Source of the DNA: JAFAGO01 sp031987605
GTDB taxonomy: Bacteria > Bacteroidota > Bacteroidia > Flavobacteriales > Weeksellaceae
Direction: 5' to 3'
Length of the DNA stretch: 64,000 nucleotides
Assembly: GCA_031987605.1 (NCBI GenBank)
Contig: DALZZF010000010.1
Location: 1 to 64,000 of the forward strand
Shown here: piece by piece, positions 43,620-52,885 of the stretch
Layout of the letters: each line of letters opens with the position of its first letter
How positions within the stretch are numbered: position 1 is the first letter of the stretch
Made by a program: the position numbers and the translations under genes
The notes under the pieces: generated by a model
Databases searched by the model: none
Told to the model about the DNA's origin: nothing
What the model saw: the letters and a program-made list of their open reading frames with translations, nothing else

Positions 43620-44591
43620 ATGGAATTCTTAGATCAATATCAGGACCTTGTTTCAAAAGCAATCGACAAATACCGTTTTAAAGACAAACCTTCGGAACTG
43701 TACGAGCCGATGAACTACATCATTTCTCATGGCGGAAAAAGATTGCGTCCGATTATGGTTTTGATGGGGTGTGAACTCTTCGGAGGTGATTTGAATAAAG
43801 CCCTAAAACCAGCACTTGCGATTGAATATTTCCATAACTTTACCCTTATTCATGATGATATTATGGATGAAGCGCCCCTTCGCAGAAATGTGCCAACCAT
43901 CCATACTTTGCATGGTGTAAATACCGCCATTCTTTCCGGAGACGGACTCATGCTGAAAGCCTACCGTTTTTTTGAAGATCTGGAACCGGATTTGTTTAAA
44001 GCCTGCGTACGCGTTTTTACCCATACCGGACTTTTATTGTGCGAAGGTCAGCAGTACGACATTAATTTTGAAACTCAGGAAAACGTGACCTACAACGATT
44101 ATATTCGCATGATTACGGATAAAACCGGAGTTTTAAGTGCCTGTTCATTTGAAATCGGAGCTTTGATTGCCCGTGCAGATTTTGCAGATGCAAAAGCAAT
44201 TTTCAATTTTGGGAAACATATCGGGATTGCGTTCCAGATTATGGATGATTATCTGGATGTTTTCGGAGATGCCGAACAATTCGGGAAAAAACACGCCGGA
44301 GATATTTACGAAAATAAAAAAACCATCCTTTATCTCTTAGCCCGCGAACACGCAACCGAACAGGAACGCGAAGAACTGGATTTCTGGTATTCTAAAAAAA
44401 CAGATAACATCGATAAAATTTACGGAGTAGAAAAGATTTTCCGCAGAACAAAAGTGGATGAAAAAACGCTCCGCCTTGTTCAGAAACACAACGAACTCGG
44501 GCAGGAATACCTGAAAAAAATAAACGCCCCCGAAGAAAAGAAAAAACCGTTTATCGAACTGGCCAATTATCTGCTCAGAAGAGAAAGTTAA
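43620..44591 (+). CDS. Trans-polyprenyl diphosphate synthase
   Basis: A 323-residue E-type isoprenyl diphosphate synthase. The first Asp-rich motif is LIHDDIMDEAPLRR, the second IMDDYLDVFGD, and GGKRLRP near residue 39 binds IPP. It condenses IPP onto allylic diphosphates to give a C15-C20 or longer chain; chain length cannot be fixed by eye. It has its own promoter and leads a run of four plus-strand genes. Confidence 0.93.
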   Translation: MEFLDQYQDLVSKAIDKYRFKDKPSELYEPMNYIISHGGKRLRPIMVLMGCELFGGDLNKALKPALAIEYFHNFTLIHDDIMDEAPLRRNVPTIHTLHGVNTAILSGDGLMLKAYRFFEDLEPDLFKACVRVFTHTGLLLCEGQQYDINFETQENVTYNDYIRMITDKTGVLSACSFEIGALIARADFADAKAIFNFGKHIGIAFQIMDDYLDVFGDAEQFGKKHAGDIYENKKTILYLLAREHATEQEREELDFWYSKKTDNIDKIYGVEKIFRRTKVDEKTLRLVQKHNELGQEYLKKINAPEEKKKPFIELANYLLRRES

Positions 44592-44670
44592 ATGCAGAAA
44601 TTCTCCTTTAGAAGAGTAGAAAAATTTCCAGAATTTCTCATTGGGGAGTGTAATCATTCAAATATACAGC

Positions 44671-45627
44671 ATGAAATTCCGTACCGAAGTACAGATTCAG
44701 GATTCCGAAAAAAAAATTGAAATTGAAGACCAAATCTTTTCAATAGGTTCGTGTTTTGCTTCTGAAATCTCGGAAATTTTAACCAAAGGTCAGTTGCAAA
44801 CCCTGAATAATCCTTTTGGAACAATTTTTAATCCGTATTCGATTAATAATGCCATAAAAAGACTTCACGATTCACAATCGTATGCGGAGGAAGATTTAAT
44901 TGCCTTTAATGATACTTTTATTTCCTTGGATCATCACACGGATTTCGATCGGAATTATGCACACCTCGCTTTGGAAGGCATTAATGAAAAACTCAATGCA
45001 GGAAATGAATTTCTGCAAAAAACCAATTGGATTTTAATAACCTACGGAACTTCTTTTATTTATGAATTTCTTCCCAAAAATAAATTAGTCGCCAATTGTC
45101 ATAAAATTCCGCAGAAATTTTTTCAGAAACGTTTGCTTTCATCTTATGAAATTCAGAATTCAATTGAAGAAACCATTCTGAATCTGAAAGACATCTGTAA
45201 AGACGATTTACAGATTCTGTTTACGGTTTCTCCGGTTCGGCATACCAAAGACGGAATGGTGGAAAATCAACTCAGTAAATCCAAACTGATTCTCGGGATT
45301 CACGAAGCAATACAGCAGTTTGAAGCCTGCCATTATCTTCCCGTTTATGAAATTCTGATGGATGATCTTCGCGATTACCGTTTTTATAAAGACGATTTGA
45401 TTCACCCCAATTCTCAGGCGATTCAGTATATTTTTGAAAAATTCGGAAGCGCCTATTTTTCTGAGGAAACAAAAGTTTTTCTACAGGAAAATCTGAAAAT
45501 AGATCAGGCTCTGAATCACAAAACTTCAGACGAAAAAAATCCGAAATATCTGGAATTCCGGGAAAAATTAAACGAAAGAATCGCCGCCCAGCAAAAGAAA
45601 GTGAAACATAAAATTTTTGAAAATTAA
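44671..45627 (+). CDS. GSCFA-domain protein
   Basis: A protein of 318 residues from the ATG at 44671; a TTG at 44641 would add 10 residues and is less likely. FSIGSCFASEI (about 24-34) is the name-giving GSCFA motif of an SGNH-like hydrolase fold, and DDLIHPNSQAIQYIF (about 243-257) supplies the Asp-x-x-His pair. There is no signal peptide, and the C-terminus is Lys-rich. The substrate is unknown. It follows the polyprenyl synthase gene by 79 bp. Confidence 0.85.
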   Translation: MKFRTEVQIQDSEKKIEIEDQIFSIGSCFASEISEILTKGQLQTLNNPFGTIFNPYSINNAIKRLHDSQSYAEEDLIAFNDTFISLDHHTDFDRNYAHLALEGINEKLNAGNEFLQKTNWILITYGTSFIYEFLPKNKLVANCHKIPQKFFQKRLLSSYEIQNSIEETILNLKDICKDDLQILFTVSPVRHTKDGMVENQLSKSKLILGIHEAIQQFEACHYLPVYEILMDDLRDYRFYKDDLIHPNSQAIQYIFEKFGSAYFSEETKVFLQENLKIDQALNHKTSDEKNPKYLEFREKLNERIAAQQKKVKHKIFEN

Positions 45628-45674
45628 GATTAACGGATGGATTTTTTCCAAAACCAAATCTCCCGCTTCATACC

Positions 45675-46439
45675 ATGATCGATACCCATACTCATTTATA
45701 TTCAGAAGATTTTGATGCCGACCGTTCGGAAATGATTCAGCGTGCTTTGGATAAAGGCGTAACTGAATTTTTTCTACCCGCAATCGATTCTGAAACCCAT
45801 GAAAATATGCTCGCTCTTGAACAGCAATATCCCGGAAAAATCCATGCAATGATGGGGCTTCATCCCTGTTCGGTAAAGCCGGAATCCTGGGAGAAAGAGT
45901 TGGAAATCGTTGAAGGCTATCTTTCACAAAGAGATTTTTGTGCCATTGGCGAAATCGGAATTGATTTGTATTGGGATCAATCTACGCTTGAAATCCAGAA
46001 ACTTGCATTTGAAAAACAAATCGACTGGGCGATTGAAAAAGATCTTCCGATTGTGATTCATACGCGTTCCAGTTTTGATGAAACTTTTGAAGTTCTGGAA
46101 CGTAAAAAACACCCGAAACTTCGCGGAATTTTTCATTGTTTTTCCGGTGATTTGGATCAGGCAAAACACGCTTTGAAACTGAATTTTTTATTGGGAATTG
46201 GTGGAGTAGTCACCTTTAAAAACGGGAAAATAGATCAGTTTCTGTCTGAAATTCCTTTGGAAAAAATTGTTCTAGAAACCGATTCTCCTTATCTCGCTCC
46301 CGTTCCTTTTCGAGGCAAACGCAACGAAAGCGCTTATGTGGAACTCGTAGCCGGAAAACTCGTGGATATTTACGGAAAAAGTTTTGAAGAAATTGACCGC
46401 ATTACTTCAGAAAATGCAAAAAAAGTTTTCGGGGCATGA
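45675..46439 (+). CDS. TatD-family metal-dependent hydrolase
   Basis: A 254-residue amidohydrolase-fold enzyme. Metal ligands are seen in MIDTHTHLYSEDFD, GEIGIDLYWD, IHTRSSFDE, IFHCFSGD and ETDSPYLAP, in the normal TatD order. Family members act as DNases or on D-aminoacyl substrates; the role here is not fixed by the sequence. Its stop overlaps the next start (ATGA). Confidence 0.93.
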   Translation: MIDTHTHLYSEDFDADRSEMIQRALDKGVTEFFLPAIDSETHENMLALEQQYPGKIHAMMGLHPCSVKPESWEKELEIVEGYLSQRDFCAIGEIGIDLYWDQSTLEIQKLAFEKQIDWAIEKDLPIVIHTRSSFDETFEVLERKKHPKLRGIFHCFSGDLDQAKHALKLNFLLGIGGVVTFKNGKIDQFLSEIPLEKIVLETDSPYLAPVPFRGKRNESAYVELVAGKLVDIYGKSFEEIDRITSENAKKVFGA

Positions 46440-47317
46440 AGTATAATTTGGAATTACTAAGACTGATTGCGGTTTGCCTGATTACCCTCACGCATTCCAA
46501 AATTCAGTTTACAGATTCCGCAAATATTTTTCTGTTCAATTATCTGCCAACCATTGGTACACCTGTTTTAACGCTGATTTCGGGCTATCTTTTTGCAGAA
46601 GTTTCTATAAAAAGAAAGGATCTTCTCAACAATAAAATTAAAACGCTTCTGGTTCCTTATCTTATTGCCAATAGCAGTGTGATTTTAATTACGCTTTTAG
46701 GAAGTGCGTTTGGATTGCATTTTTTAAACAGGTTTTCTTTTAGCGATCCTTCAATAATTTACAATGGATTGCTTTCATTTTATACTCCTCCGATTAATCC
46801 TCCTACTTATTTCATACGGGATATTTTTATACTTTTTCTGATAATTGATGCTTTTAAAAATAAACATTATCTTAATCTGCTCTGGTTGATTCCGATTGTT
46901 TTATTTGGTTTATTATTTATCCGGAACGACATTCCTGTACTTTTTGCCGTTGGGTTTATTATCGCACGATTGAAAGAAAAAAAACAACTGATGTCTGTTT
47001 TGCGAATCCTTTCTATTCCTGTGGCAGTGCTCTTTTTTATGAAAACCGAAGTGGAAACTTACCGATATCCAATCGCAATTTCATTTTTTTTGCTCACCGT
47101 AAACTTGCATATTAAGTTCTTTAATGTAGGCGCTTACACTTATCTTTTGCATTTGTATCATTCACCGATTTTGGTAGTTCTGAATTCATTTGCGCTTTTT
47201 TCGTCACCGGTCGCAAACCTCATGGTGCAGATTGTAATTTGTTACCTCATTATATATCTTTTGTTTCTGGCAACACGACAGTATAAGCCACTCCGAATTC
47301 TTTGCGGAGGAAAGTAA
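46436..47317 (+). CDS. Membrane acyltransferase (acyltransferase_3/OafA-like)
   Basis: A 293-residue polytopic protein with about nine membrane segments. LLRLIAVCLITLTHSKIQF near the N-terminus holds the family's conserved Arg and the catalytic-type His. Such enzymes O-acylate glycans at the inner membrane. It is translated from ATGA overlapping tatD. It lies far from both polysaccharide loci, so its acceptor is unknown. Confidence 0.82.
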   Translation: MKYNLELLRLIAVCLITLTHSKIQFTDSANIFLFNYLPTIGTPVLTLISGYLFAEVSIKRKDLLNNKIKTLLVPYLIANSSVILITLLGSAFGLHFLNRFSFSDPSIIYNGLLSFYTPPINPPTYFIRDIFILFLIIDAFKNKHYLNLLWLIPIVLFGLLFIRNDIPVLFAVGFIIARLKEKKQLMSVLRILSIPVAVLFFMKTEVETYRYPIAISFFLLTVNLHIKFFNVGAYTYLLHLYHSPILVVLNSFALFSSPVANLMVQIVICYLIIYLLFLATRQYKPLRILCGGK

Positions 47318-47516
47318 AAATGGAGAATTCTCCGGGTTTTTAATCCTTTACTAATCCAAGAGGTTTTAGAGTTTCATACATTGAAAAATATAAAAACTCC
47401 ATCAAACACAGTATTTGTCATTTCTCCGAAATCAAAAAATGCTTTTAATATGAAAAAATTGACGTGTTTTTTATGATGATATAAAAACTGATTATGACTG
47501 TTGCAACGATTTCAAA

Positions 47517-48416
47517 TTAAATTTTTTGCAGTGCGAAATCCTTTAGTTTTGGAAGGCTGCTTTGTGAACCCATTTTTTCTGAAGCTTTTAAAGATACTTC
47601 ATTTCCGAATTTTATACAGTCCTTTATTTCATTATGATGGCAATACGCTACCGCAAACCCGGAAGTAAACGCATCGCCCATTCCCATTTTATGGGGATGT
47701 TCGCCATGATCGTTTCGGTAATATTTCAGTTCGGAACCATTATAAAAAATGGTGGAGTTGGTATCGCCTCGAACAAAGAGCTTGTTCGGATACTTTATCA
47801 TAATTTCATCACGGGAATCTTCATGAAAAACAGTGGAAAGTTCATTACTTTTTACCACTAAAAAAGAAGCATAATCAATAATTTCCTGTGAAAGTTTTTG
47901 TGCAGGTGAGGCATAAATTCCCACTTTTTTGCCATGTTTTTTGGCTAATAAAACACAGTGTTCCACTACATCAATCGGAATTTCCAGTTGGATCAGAATT
48001 AAATCGGCTGTATGAAAAAGTCTTTCAGCTTCATTAATATGAGATTTTTTTAATTGAAAATTCGCTGCCGGAACTACCACAATTGAATTTTCTCCGCTTG
48101 CAGAAGTTACATAAGCGGTTCCTGTAGAAGTTTCCTCGGATTCAGCAACGAAACCCACATTTACGCCTTCATCCACAAGATTCCGGAGTACCTGTTGTCC
48201 GTAAGGATCCATTCCCACACAACTGATGAAGTACACACTTGCACCGAGTCTTGCTGTTCCCACAGCCTGATTGGCACCTTTTCCTCCAAAAAAGGTCTCA
48301 ATACTATTTGCCATAATAGTTTCGTTGGAATGCGGAATATGGTCGGTTTTCAGAACAAGATCAATGGAAGAGCTTCCTATTACAAGTATTTTGGGAACAT
48401 CGGAACTAAGATTCAT
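47517..48416 (-). CDS. rbsK: PfkB-family carbohydrate kinase, ribokinase-like
   Basis: A 299-residue sugar kinase. The N-terminus has GSSSIDLVLKTDHIP, then FFGGKGANQAVGTARLGA, the PfkB signature 1. The catalytic segment is KMGMGDAFTSGFAVAY, with the base Asp in GMGDAF (GAGDAF is usual, so Gly-Ala has become Gly-Met). It phosphorylates ribose or a related sugar. No ribose transporter or regulator is adjacent, so the symbol is by resemblance. Confidence 0.8.
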   Translation of the reverse strand: MNLSSDVPKILVIGSSSIDLVLKTDHIPHSNETIMANSIETFFGGKGANQAVGTARLGASVYFISCVGMDPYGQQVLRNLVDEGVNVGFVAESEETSTGTAYVTSASGENSIVVVPAANFQLKKSHINEAERLFHTADLILIQLEIPIDVVEHCVLLAKKHGKKVGIYASPAQKLSQEIIDYASFLVVKSNELSTVFHEDSRDEIMIKYPNKLFVRGDTNSTIFYNGSELKYYRNDHGEHPHKMGMGDAFTSGFAVAYCHHNEIKDCIKFGNEVSLKASEKMGSQSSLPKLKDFALQKI

Positions 48417-48433
48417 GTTTTTTTCTCTTTTTT

Positions 48434-48441
48434 CAAATGTA
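48434..48441 (-). promoter_or_regulatory. -7 box TACATTTG upstream of the ribokinase gene
   Basis: Minus-strand TAnnTTTG match, 18 bp before the start codon at 48416. Confidence 0.45.
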
Positions 48442-48482
48442 ATAAAATTTAAAAACAGAAAAAACTAAAAGTTTAACAATTA

Positions 48483-49121
48483 TCAGTTTGCGATTTCTAT
48501 AAATTCTGAAACAATTTTTACAGGCTGATTTTTATCATCAAAACCAATGTAACTGGCGTAAAATCCTTCTCCATATCCGGTTTCAAAAGCGAGAATGGTG
48601 CCGGGAAAATCATCGTTGGGTTTCAGGAAAGCAAATTGGTCAATCGCACCGTTTTGATCGAAAAAGTGCTCATGGAAAAACTCCTCATAAATTCCCATAA
48701 AATCGTCGGCTTTACGGCGAAAAAGTTTCTGTTCCAAAAGATTCAGCTGTTCCTGAGTTGAAACATCCATAAAGCATCCCATTCCGCTTTCCACAGGATA
48801 ACCGAAGATTTCATCTTTACTCAAATCTTTCAGGTTCTGTCCTTTTGTTGTGCCCATTTTCCAATTCACAACCGGGGTTTCTGCAAATACAATTTCCACA
48901 TAAGCTATACAGTTGCTCTCTCTTTCTTTATGAACAAAAACCGGAAAAGTTCCTTTTGGAAACGGCGTTTCAAAAGGCTGCATATCATTGGTAATTAAAG
49001 GGTCACAAGCCACAATTTTTCCCGTAGGCAAATAGATTTTTCCCACTTCAAAACTTTCTACAAGCGGATGCTCTACAAAATTTTTGCTGAAAAGTTTTTG
49101 TATGTTTTCGAGGTGCTGCAT
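48483..49121 (-). CDS. DUF4241-domain protein
   Basis: A protein of 212 residues from the ATG at 49121 (a TTG at 49130 would add 3). Motifs such as VGKIYLPTGKIVACDPLI, AYVEIVFAETPVVNW and YPVESGMGCFMD match DUF4241, a family of unknown function found widely and sometimes among polymorphic-toxin immunity-type genes. There is no signal peptide. It lies 15 bp downstream of the GIY-YIG gene on the same strand, next to the inverted repeat that brackets that gene. Confidence 0.78.
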   Translation of the reverse strand: MQHLENIQKLFSKNFVEHPLVESFEVGKIYLPTGKIVACDPLITNDMQPFETPFPKGTFPVFVHKERESNCIAYVEIVFAETPVVNWKMGTTKGQNLKDLSKDEIFGYPVESGMGCFMDVSTQEQLNLLEQKLFRRKADDFMGIYEEFFHEHFFDQNGAIDQFAFLKPNDDFPGTILAFETGYGEGFYASYIGFDDKNQPVKIVSEFIEIAN

Positions 49122-49136
49122 ATCGGGCAAAATTTT

Positions 49137-49496
49137 TCATGGTTTGTCGGGCTGAGCGGAGTCGAAGCCTTCTTGTAATTTGTCTTTTTCTTTGTTGGAA
49201 AAATGAGTGTGATTCCTACAAACCGCAAGTTCTTTTAGCTTTTCCCAGTTATTGCTGATGATGGCTTCTTTTTTCTTCCTGCTCCAGCCTTGAATTTGTT
49301 TTTTTAATGAATGGGCTTGTTCAATATTGTCAAATTCATTTAGGAAAAGCAATTGAACAGGTCTTCTTTTATAGGTATAATTTTCCGGATAATGTCCTGA
49401 TTGATGTTGGCTTAAACGAATTTCAATATCAGTTGTAACTCCTGTGTAATAGGAATTGTCCGAACATTTCAGTATGTAAACATAATATTTTTTCAT
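49137..49496 (-). CDS. GIY-YIG nuclease-family protein (YhbQ/UvrC-N like)
   Basis: A 119-residue single-domain GIY-YIG protein. YYVYILKCSDNSYYTGVT carries the GIY-YIG-type pair (YVY and YTG), RLSQHQSGHYPENYTYKR supplies the conserved Arg and His, and FNEFDN/IEQAHSLKKQIQGW carries the Glu-containing helix. The last residues (EGFDSAQPDKP) are encoded by an intergenic repeat that occurs again, inverted, 13 bp upstream of the start codon. The gene thus sits inside a 394-bp unit with repeat ends. It may be a nuclease that moves or maintains the repeat. Confidence 0.88.
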   Translation of the reverse strand: MKKYYVYILKCSDNSYYTGVTTDIEIRLSQHQSGHYPENYTYKRRPVQLLFLNEFDNIEQAHSLKKQIQGWSRKKKEAIISNNWEKLKELAVCRNHTHFSNKEKDKLQEGFDSAQPDKP

Positions 49497-49536
49497 TTTT
49501 CATCCAATAGGCTTCGACTCCGCTCAGCCTGACAAA
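49143..49536. mobile_element. GIY-YIG gene flanked by a 28-bp inverted repeat
   Basis: The arms 49143-49170 and 49509-49536 are reverse complements over 28 bp with one mismatch; the core is GGCTGAGCGGAGTCGAAGCC. The left arm overlaps the 3' end of the GIY-YIG coding region, the right arm lies just upstream of its start. Each arm can itself fold (GGCTT...AGCC). No target-site duplication was identified. Confidence 0.6.
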
Positions 49537-49601
49537 TCTACCAAAATTCAGTTGACAACGAAACAAATCAGGAAGAAGCCTTTTCAGATAAAAAAAATGA
49601 A

Positions 49602-52217
49602 TTACAATGTTTTCAGTTTTTCCTCCAGAATTGCAATTTTATCCTGCGCATCTTTTTGTTTCTTTCTTTCCGTTTCTACGACATTAGCAGGAGCTCCGGC
49701 AACGAATTTTTCGTTGGAAAGTTTCTTTTCAACGGAGATTAAAAATCCTTTCAGATATTTGATTTCTTCTTCAGTTTTGGCTTTTTCTTCTTCCAAATCC
49801 AGATTTTCAGAAAGCGGAAGAGAAACTTCTGTTGAACCTACTAAAAAGGTGAAGCTTGGTTTATCGGTTTTTTCACCAAAATGAATTTCGGAAACGTTTG
49901 CCAGTTTTTTAATTACGGCTTCGTTTTCAAAAATGGTTGCGTTGGTAAACAATTCGGTTTCTTCTCTTGGCGAAATTCCTTTGGACTGGCGATAATTTCG
50001 AACTCCGGAAATCAATTCTTTTGAAAAATCAAAGGCGTTCAAAATTTTTGAATCAAAAGGATCTGCGGATTTTTGCTGTGCAATAATCAGTGCTTCTTCA
50101 GTGGTTCTCGGTGAAATCTCCTGATATAATTCTTCACTTAAAAACGGCATAAATGGATGGAGCAACTTCATCAGTTCTTCAAAATAGGCAATTGTGGCAT
50201 CATATACTTCCTGTGAAATTCCTTCACCATAACTCGGTTTGATGGCTTCCAGATACCAGGAACAAAAATCGTCCCAAATTAGTTTATAAATCAAATGCAG
50301 CGCATCCGAAATTCTGAATTTTTCAAACTGATCGTTGATTTCTGCAACCGTTTTATTCAGTTGGTTTCCAAACCATTCTATTGTTTGTTTTTCGGCGTTT
50401 CCGGCAGGTTTTTCAATTTTTTCCCAACCTTGAATTAATCGGAATGCGTTCCAGATTTTTGTAGCAAAATTTCTCCCCTGAATCATTAAATCTTCATCGA
50501 AAAGCAAATCGTTTCCTGCTGCAGAACTCAATAAAATTCCTACGCGAACGGAATCGGCACCGTATTTTTCAATCAATTCCAATGGATCTGGTGAATTTCC
50601 GAGGGATTTGGACATTTTGCGTCTTTGCTTATCGCGTACAATTCCAGTGAAATACACATTTTTAAACGGAACTTCTTTGCGGTATTCCAGACCTGCCATA
50701 ATCATTCTAGCTACCCAGAAGAAAATAATATCCGGACCGGTGACTAAATCCGAAGTCGGGTAATAATAATTGATGTCTCTATTTTCAGGATCTAAAAGTC
50801 CGTCAAAAACCGATATTGGCCACAGCCATGAAGAAAACCACGTGTCAAGAGCATCTTCGTCCTGCTTTAAGTCAGAAGTTTGAAGTTGGGTGTTTGAAGA
50901 TTTTTGTTTTGCAAGTTCTAGTGCTTCATCAATATTTTCTGCTACTACGAAATCATTTTCTCCACTTCCGTAATAATACGCAGGGATTTGCTGTCCCCAC
51001 CACAACTGGCGGGAAATATTCCAGTCGCGGATGTTTTCCATCCAATATTTATAAGTGTTTTTGAATTTTTCCGGATGAAATTTAATTTCATCATTCATCA
51101 CCACATCCAAAGCCGGTTTTGCAATGTCTGCCATTTTCAGGAACCATTGCTGTGAAATTTTAGGCTCGATTACAGCACCTGTTCTTTCGGAAGTTCCTAC
51201 TTTATTTACATAATCTTCGGCTTTTAAAAGAAGGCCTTTCTCCTCGAGTTCTTTAGCGATGAGTTTTCTTACTTCAAAACGGTTTTTATTGTTGTAGTGA
51301 AGTCCGTGTTCGTTTAAATTTCCGTCATCATCCAAGGAATCAATCATCGGAAGATTGTGTCTTTGTCCGATTTCATAATCGTTGGTATCGTGAGCGGGCG
51401 TAATTTTTAATGCTCCGGTTCCGAATTCAATGTCTACATAATCATCTTCAATAATAGGAATCGCTCGATCTGCAATCGGAATAATTACTTTTTTGCCTTT
51501 TAAATGTTGATAGCGTTCATCATTAGGATTTACACAAACGGCGGTGTCACCGAAAATGGTTTCAGGACGTGTGGTGGCAACGGTTAGGAAATCTTCGGTT
51601 CCTTCAATTTTATATTTTAGGAAATACAGTTTTCCGTTTTGCTCTTTGAAAATGACTTCTTCGTCCGAAATATTGGTTTTGGCTTCGGGATCCCAGTTTA
51701 CCATTCTATAGCCACGATAAATCAATCCTTTGTTGAATAAATCCACAAAAGATTTAATGACCTGTGCAGAAAGTTTCGGCTCCATCGTGAAGCGTGTGCG
51801 TTCCCAATCGCATGAAGCACCCAGTTTTTTCAGCTGTTCCAAAATGGTTCCGCCATATTTGTCGGTCCATTCCCAGGCGTGTTTTAAAAATTCTTCACGC
51901 GTAATGTCGGATTTGTTGATGCCCTCAGATTTTAATTTTGCCACAACTTTCGCTTCCGTTGCAATTGAAGCGTGATCTGTTCCGGGAACCCAGCAGGCAT
52001 TGAAGCCTTTCATTCTTGCTCTTCGTACCAAAACATCCTGAATGGTGTTGTTCAGCATGTGCCCCATGTGTAAAATCCCGGTTACATTTGGTGGGGGAAT
52101 AACAATGGTGTAGGGTGGTTTATCGTTGGGTTCTGAATGAAAATACCGGTTTTCCATCCAGTAATTGTACCATTTTTGCTCGGTTTCGTTCGGATTATAT
52201 TTTTCTGAAATGGGCAT
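49602..52217 (-). CDS. valS: Valyl-tRNA synthetase
   Basis: An 871-residue class Ia synthetase. The HIGH motif is present as PNVTGILHMGHMLN (about 39-52) and the KMSKS motif as KMSKSLGNSPDP. The editing domain (TVATTRPETIFGDTAVCVNP) hydrolyses Thr-tRNA. The C-terminal coiled coil (EEEKAKTEEEIKYLKGFL) is the ValRS tRNA-binding arm. Length is typical. A -7 box lies about 29 bp upstream. Confidence 0.97.
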   Translation of the reverse strand: MPISEKYNPNETEQKWYNYWMENRYFHSEPNDKPPYTIVIPPPNVTGILHMGHMLNNTIQDVLVRRARMKGFNACWVPGTDHASIATEAKVVAKLKSEGINKSDITREEFLKHAWEWTDKYGGTILEQLKKLGASCDWERTRFTMEPKLSAQVIKSFVDLFNKGLIYRGYRMVNWDPEAKTNISDEEVIFKEQNGKLYFLKYKIEGTEDFLTVATTRPETIFGDTAVCVNPNDERYQHLKGKKVIIPIADRAIPIIEDDYVDIEFGTGALKITPAHDTNDYEIGQRHNLPMIDSLDDDGNLNEHGLHYNNKNRFEVRKLIAKELEEKGLLLKAEDYVNKVGTSERTGAVIEPKISQQWFLKMADIAKPALDVVMNDEIKFHPEKFKNTYKYWMENIRDWNISRQLWWGQQIPAYYYGSGENDFVVAENIDEALELAKQKSSNTQLQTSDLKQDEDALDTWFSSWLWPISVFDGLLDPENRDINYYYPTSDLVTGPDIIFFWVARMIMAGLEYRKEVPFKNVYFTGIVRDKQRRKMSKSLGNSPDPLELIEKYGADSVRVGILLSSAAGNDLLFDEDLMIQGRNFATKIWNAFRLIQGWEKIEKPAGNAEKQTIEWFGNQLNKTVAEINDQFEKFRISDALHLIYKLIWDDFCSWYLEAIKPSYGEGISQEVYDATIAYFEELMKLLHPFMPFLSEELYQEISPRTTEEALIIAQQKSADPFDSKILNAFDFSKELISGVRNYRQSKGISPREETELFTNATIFENEAVIKKLANVSEIHFGEKTDKPSFTFLVGSTEVSLPLSENLDLEEEKAKTEEEIKYLKGFLISVEKKLSNEKFVAGAPANVVETERKKQKDAQDKIAILEEKLKTL

Positions 52218-52245
52218 AAAATTATAGAGTTTGGCTTACAATTTG

Positions 52246-52253
52246 CAAAAATA
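52246..52253 (-). promoter_or_regulatory. -7 box TATTTTTG upstream of valS
   Basis: Minus-strand TAnnTTTG match, 29 bp before the valS start. Confidence 0.4.
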
Positions 52254-52294
52254 GGTAAAGAAAAAAAACTTTTAGTACGAATTAAAATTATTTT

Positions 52295-52302
52295 TAACTT
52301 TG
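52295..52302 (+). promoter_or_regulatory. -7 box TAACTTTG upstream of the DUF1573 gene
   Basis: TAnnTTTG match, 38 bp before the ATG at 52340. Confidence 0.45.
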
Positions 52303-52339
52303 TGTCTTATTAAATGTTCAATCATAAAGAATTAAGGAT

Positions 52340-52795
52340 ATGAAAAATTTACTAGCAGGGATTGCATTGGTCGGAATGACTGCATTTGCAACTGCACAAA
52401 CCATTACTTTTGACAAAACCACCTTTGATTACGGAACGGTAAAAAACGGTGCGAACGGAGAACGTTCTTTTAAAGTAACCAATACAGGGGATAAACCATT
52501 GATTATTTCCAAAGTTCAGGCATCTTGCGGATGTACAACTCCTAAATTTTCTCAGGATCCGATTTTGCCTGGAAAAAGTGCAGAAATCCAGGTGGGATAT
52601 AACACAAAAATTGGCGGGCCTTTCCAGAAATTAATTGAAGTCTATTCCAATGATCCTGCAAACAGCAGATCGGTAATTTACATCAAAGGGAAAGTTGATG
52701 CTGCTGACGGTGCTGCACAAGCTGAGAAATCAAAAGCAGAGATCTTAAAAGAAAGAGCTGCGGGTACGGCTAAAGTAGCAGACAAGAAAATGTAA
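52340..52795 (+). CDS. Secreted DUF1573-domain protein
   Basis: A 151-residue protein with a signal peptide (MKNLLAGIALVGMTAFATA). The mature part is an Ig-like DUF1573 domain: TTFDYGTVKNGANGERSFKV, then VQASCGCTTPKF with the conserved CGC, and IEVYSNDPANSRSVIYIKG. The C-terminus is a Lys/Ala-rich tail. The family is abundant in Bacteroidetes envelopes; its role is unknown. It is monocistronic with its own promoter and terminator. Confidence 0.88.
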   Translation: MKNLLAGIALVGMTAFATAQTITFDKTTFDYGTVKNGANGERSFKVTNTGDKPLIISKVQASCGCTTPKFSQDPILPGKSAEIQVGYNTKIGGPFQKLIEVYSNDPANSRSVIYIKGKVDAADGAAQAEKSKAEILKERAAGTAKVADKKM

Positions 52796-52816
52796 AATTT
52801 CTATTTTATTGAAAGT

Positions 52817-52838
52817 ACCGCTTCCAAACTGAAGCGGT
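52817..52838 (+). terminator. Terminator after the DUF1573 gene
   Basis: ACCGCTTC (52817-52824) pairs with GAAGCGGT (52831-52838) and is followed by a long T tract. Confidence 0.8.
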
Positions 52839-52885
52839 TTTTTTATTTTTTTGAGGTCTTTGCAAAATTCCATAATCTTTGAAAT

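Noticed and set aside
47318..47516. Possible gene or RNA between the acyltransferase and ribokinase genes
   Set aside because: Only a short palindrome (GGAGAATTCTCC) and AT-rich sequence are present; no open frame or fold is convincing.
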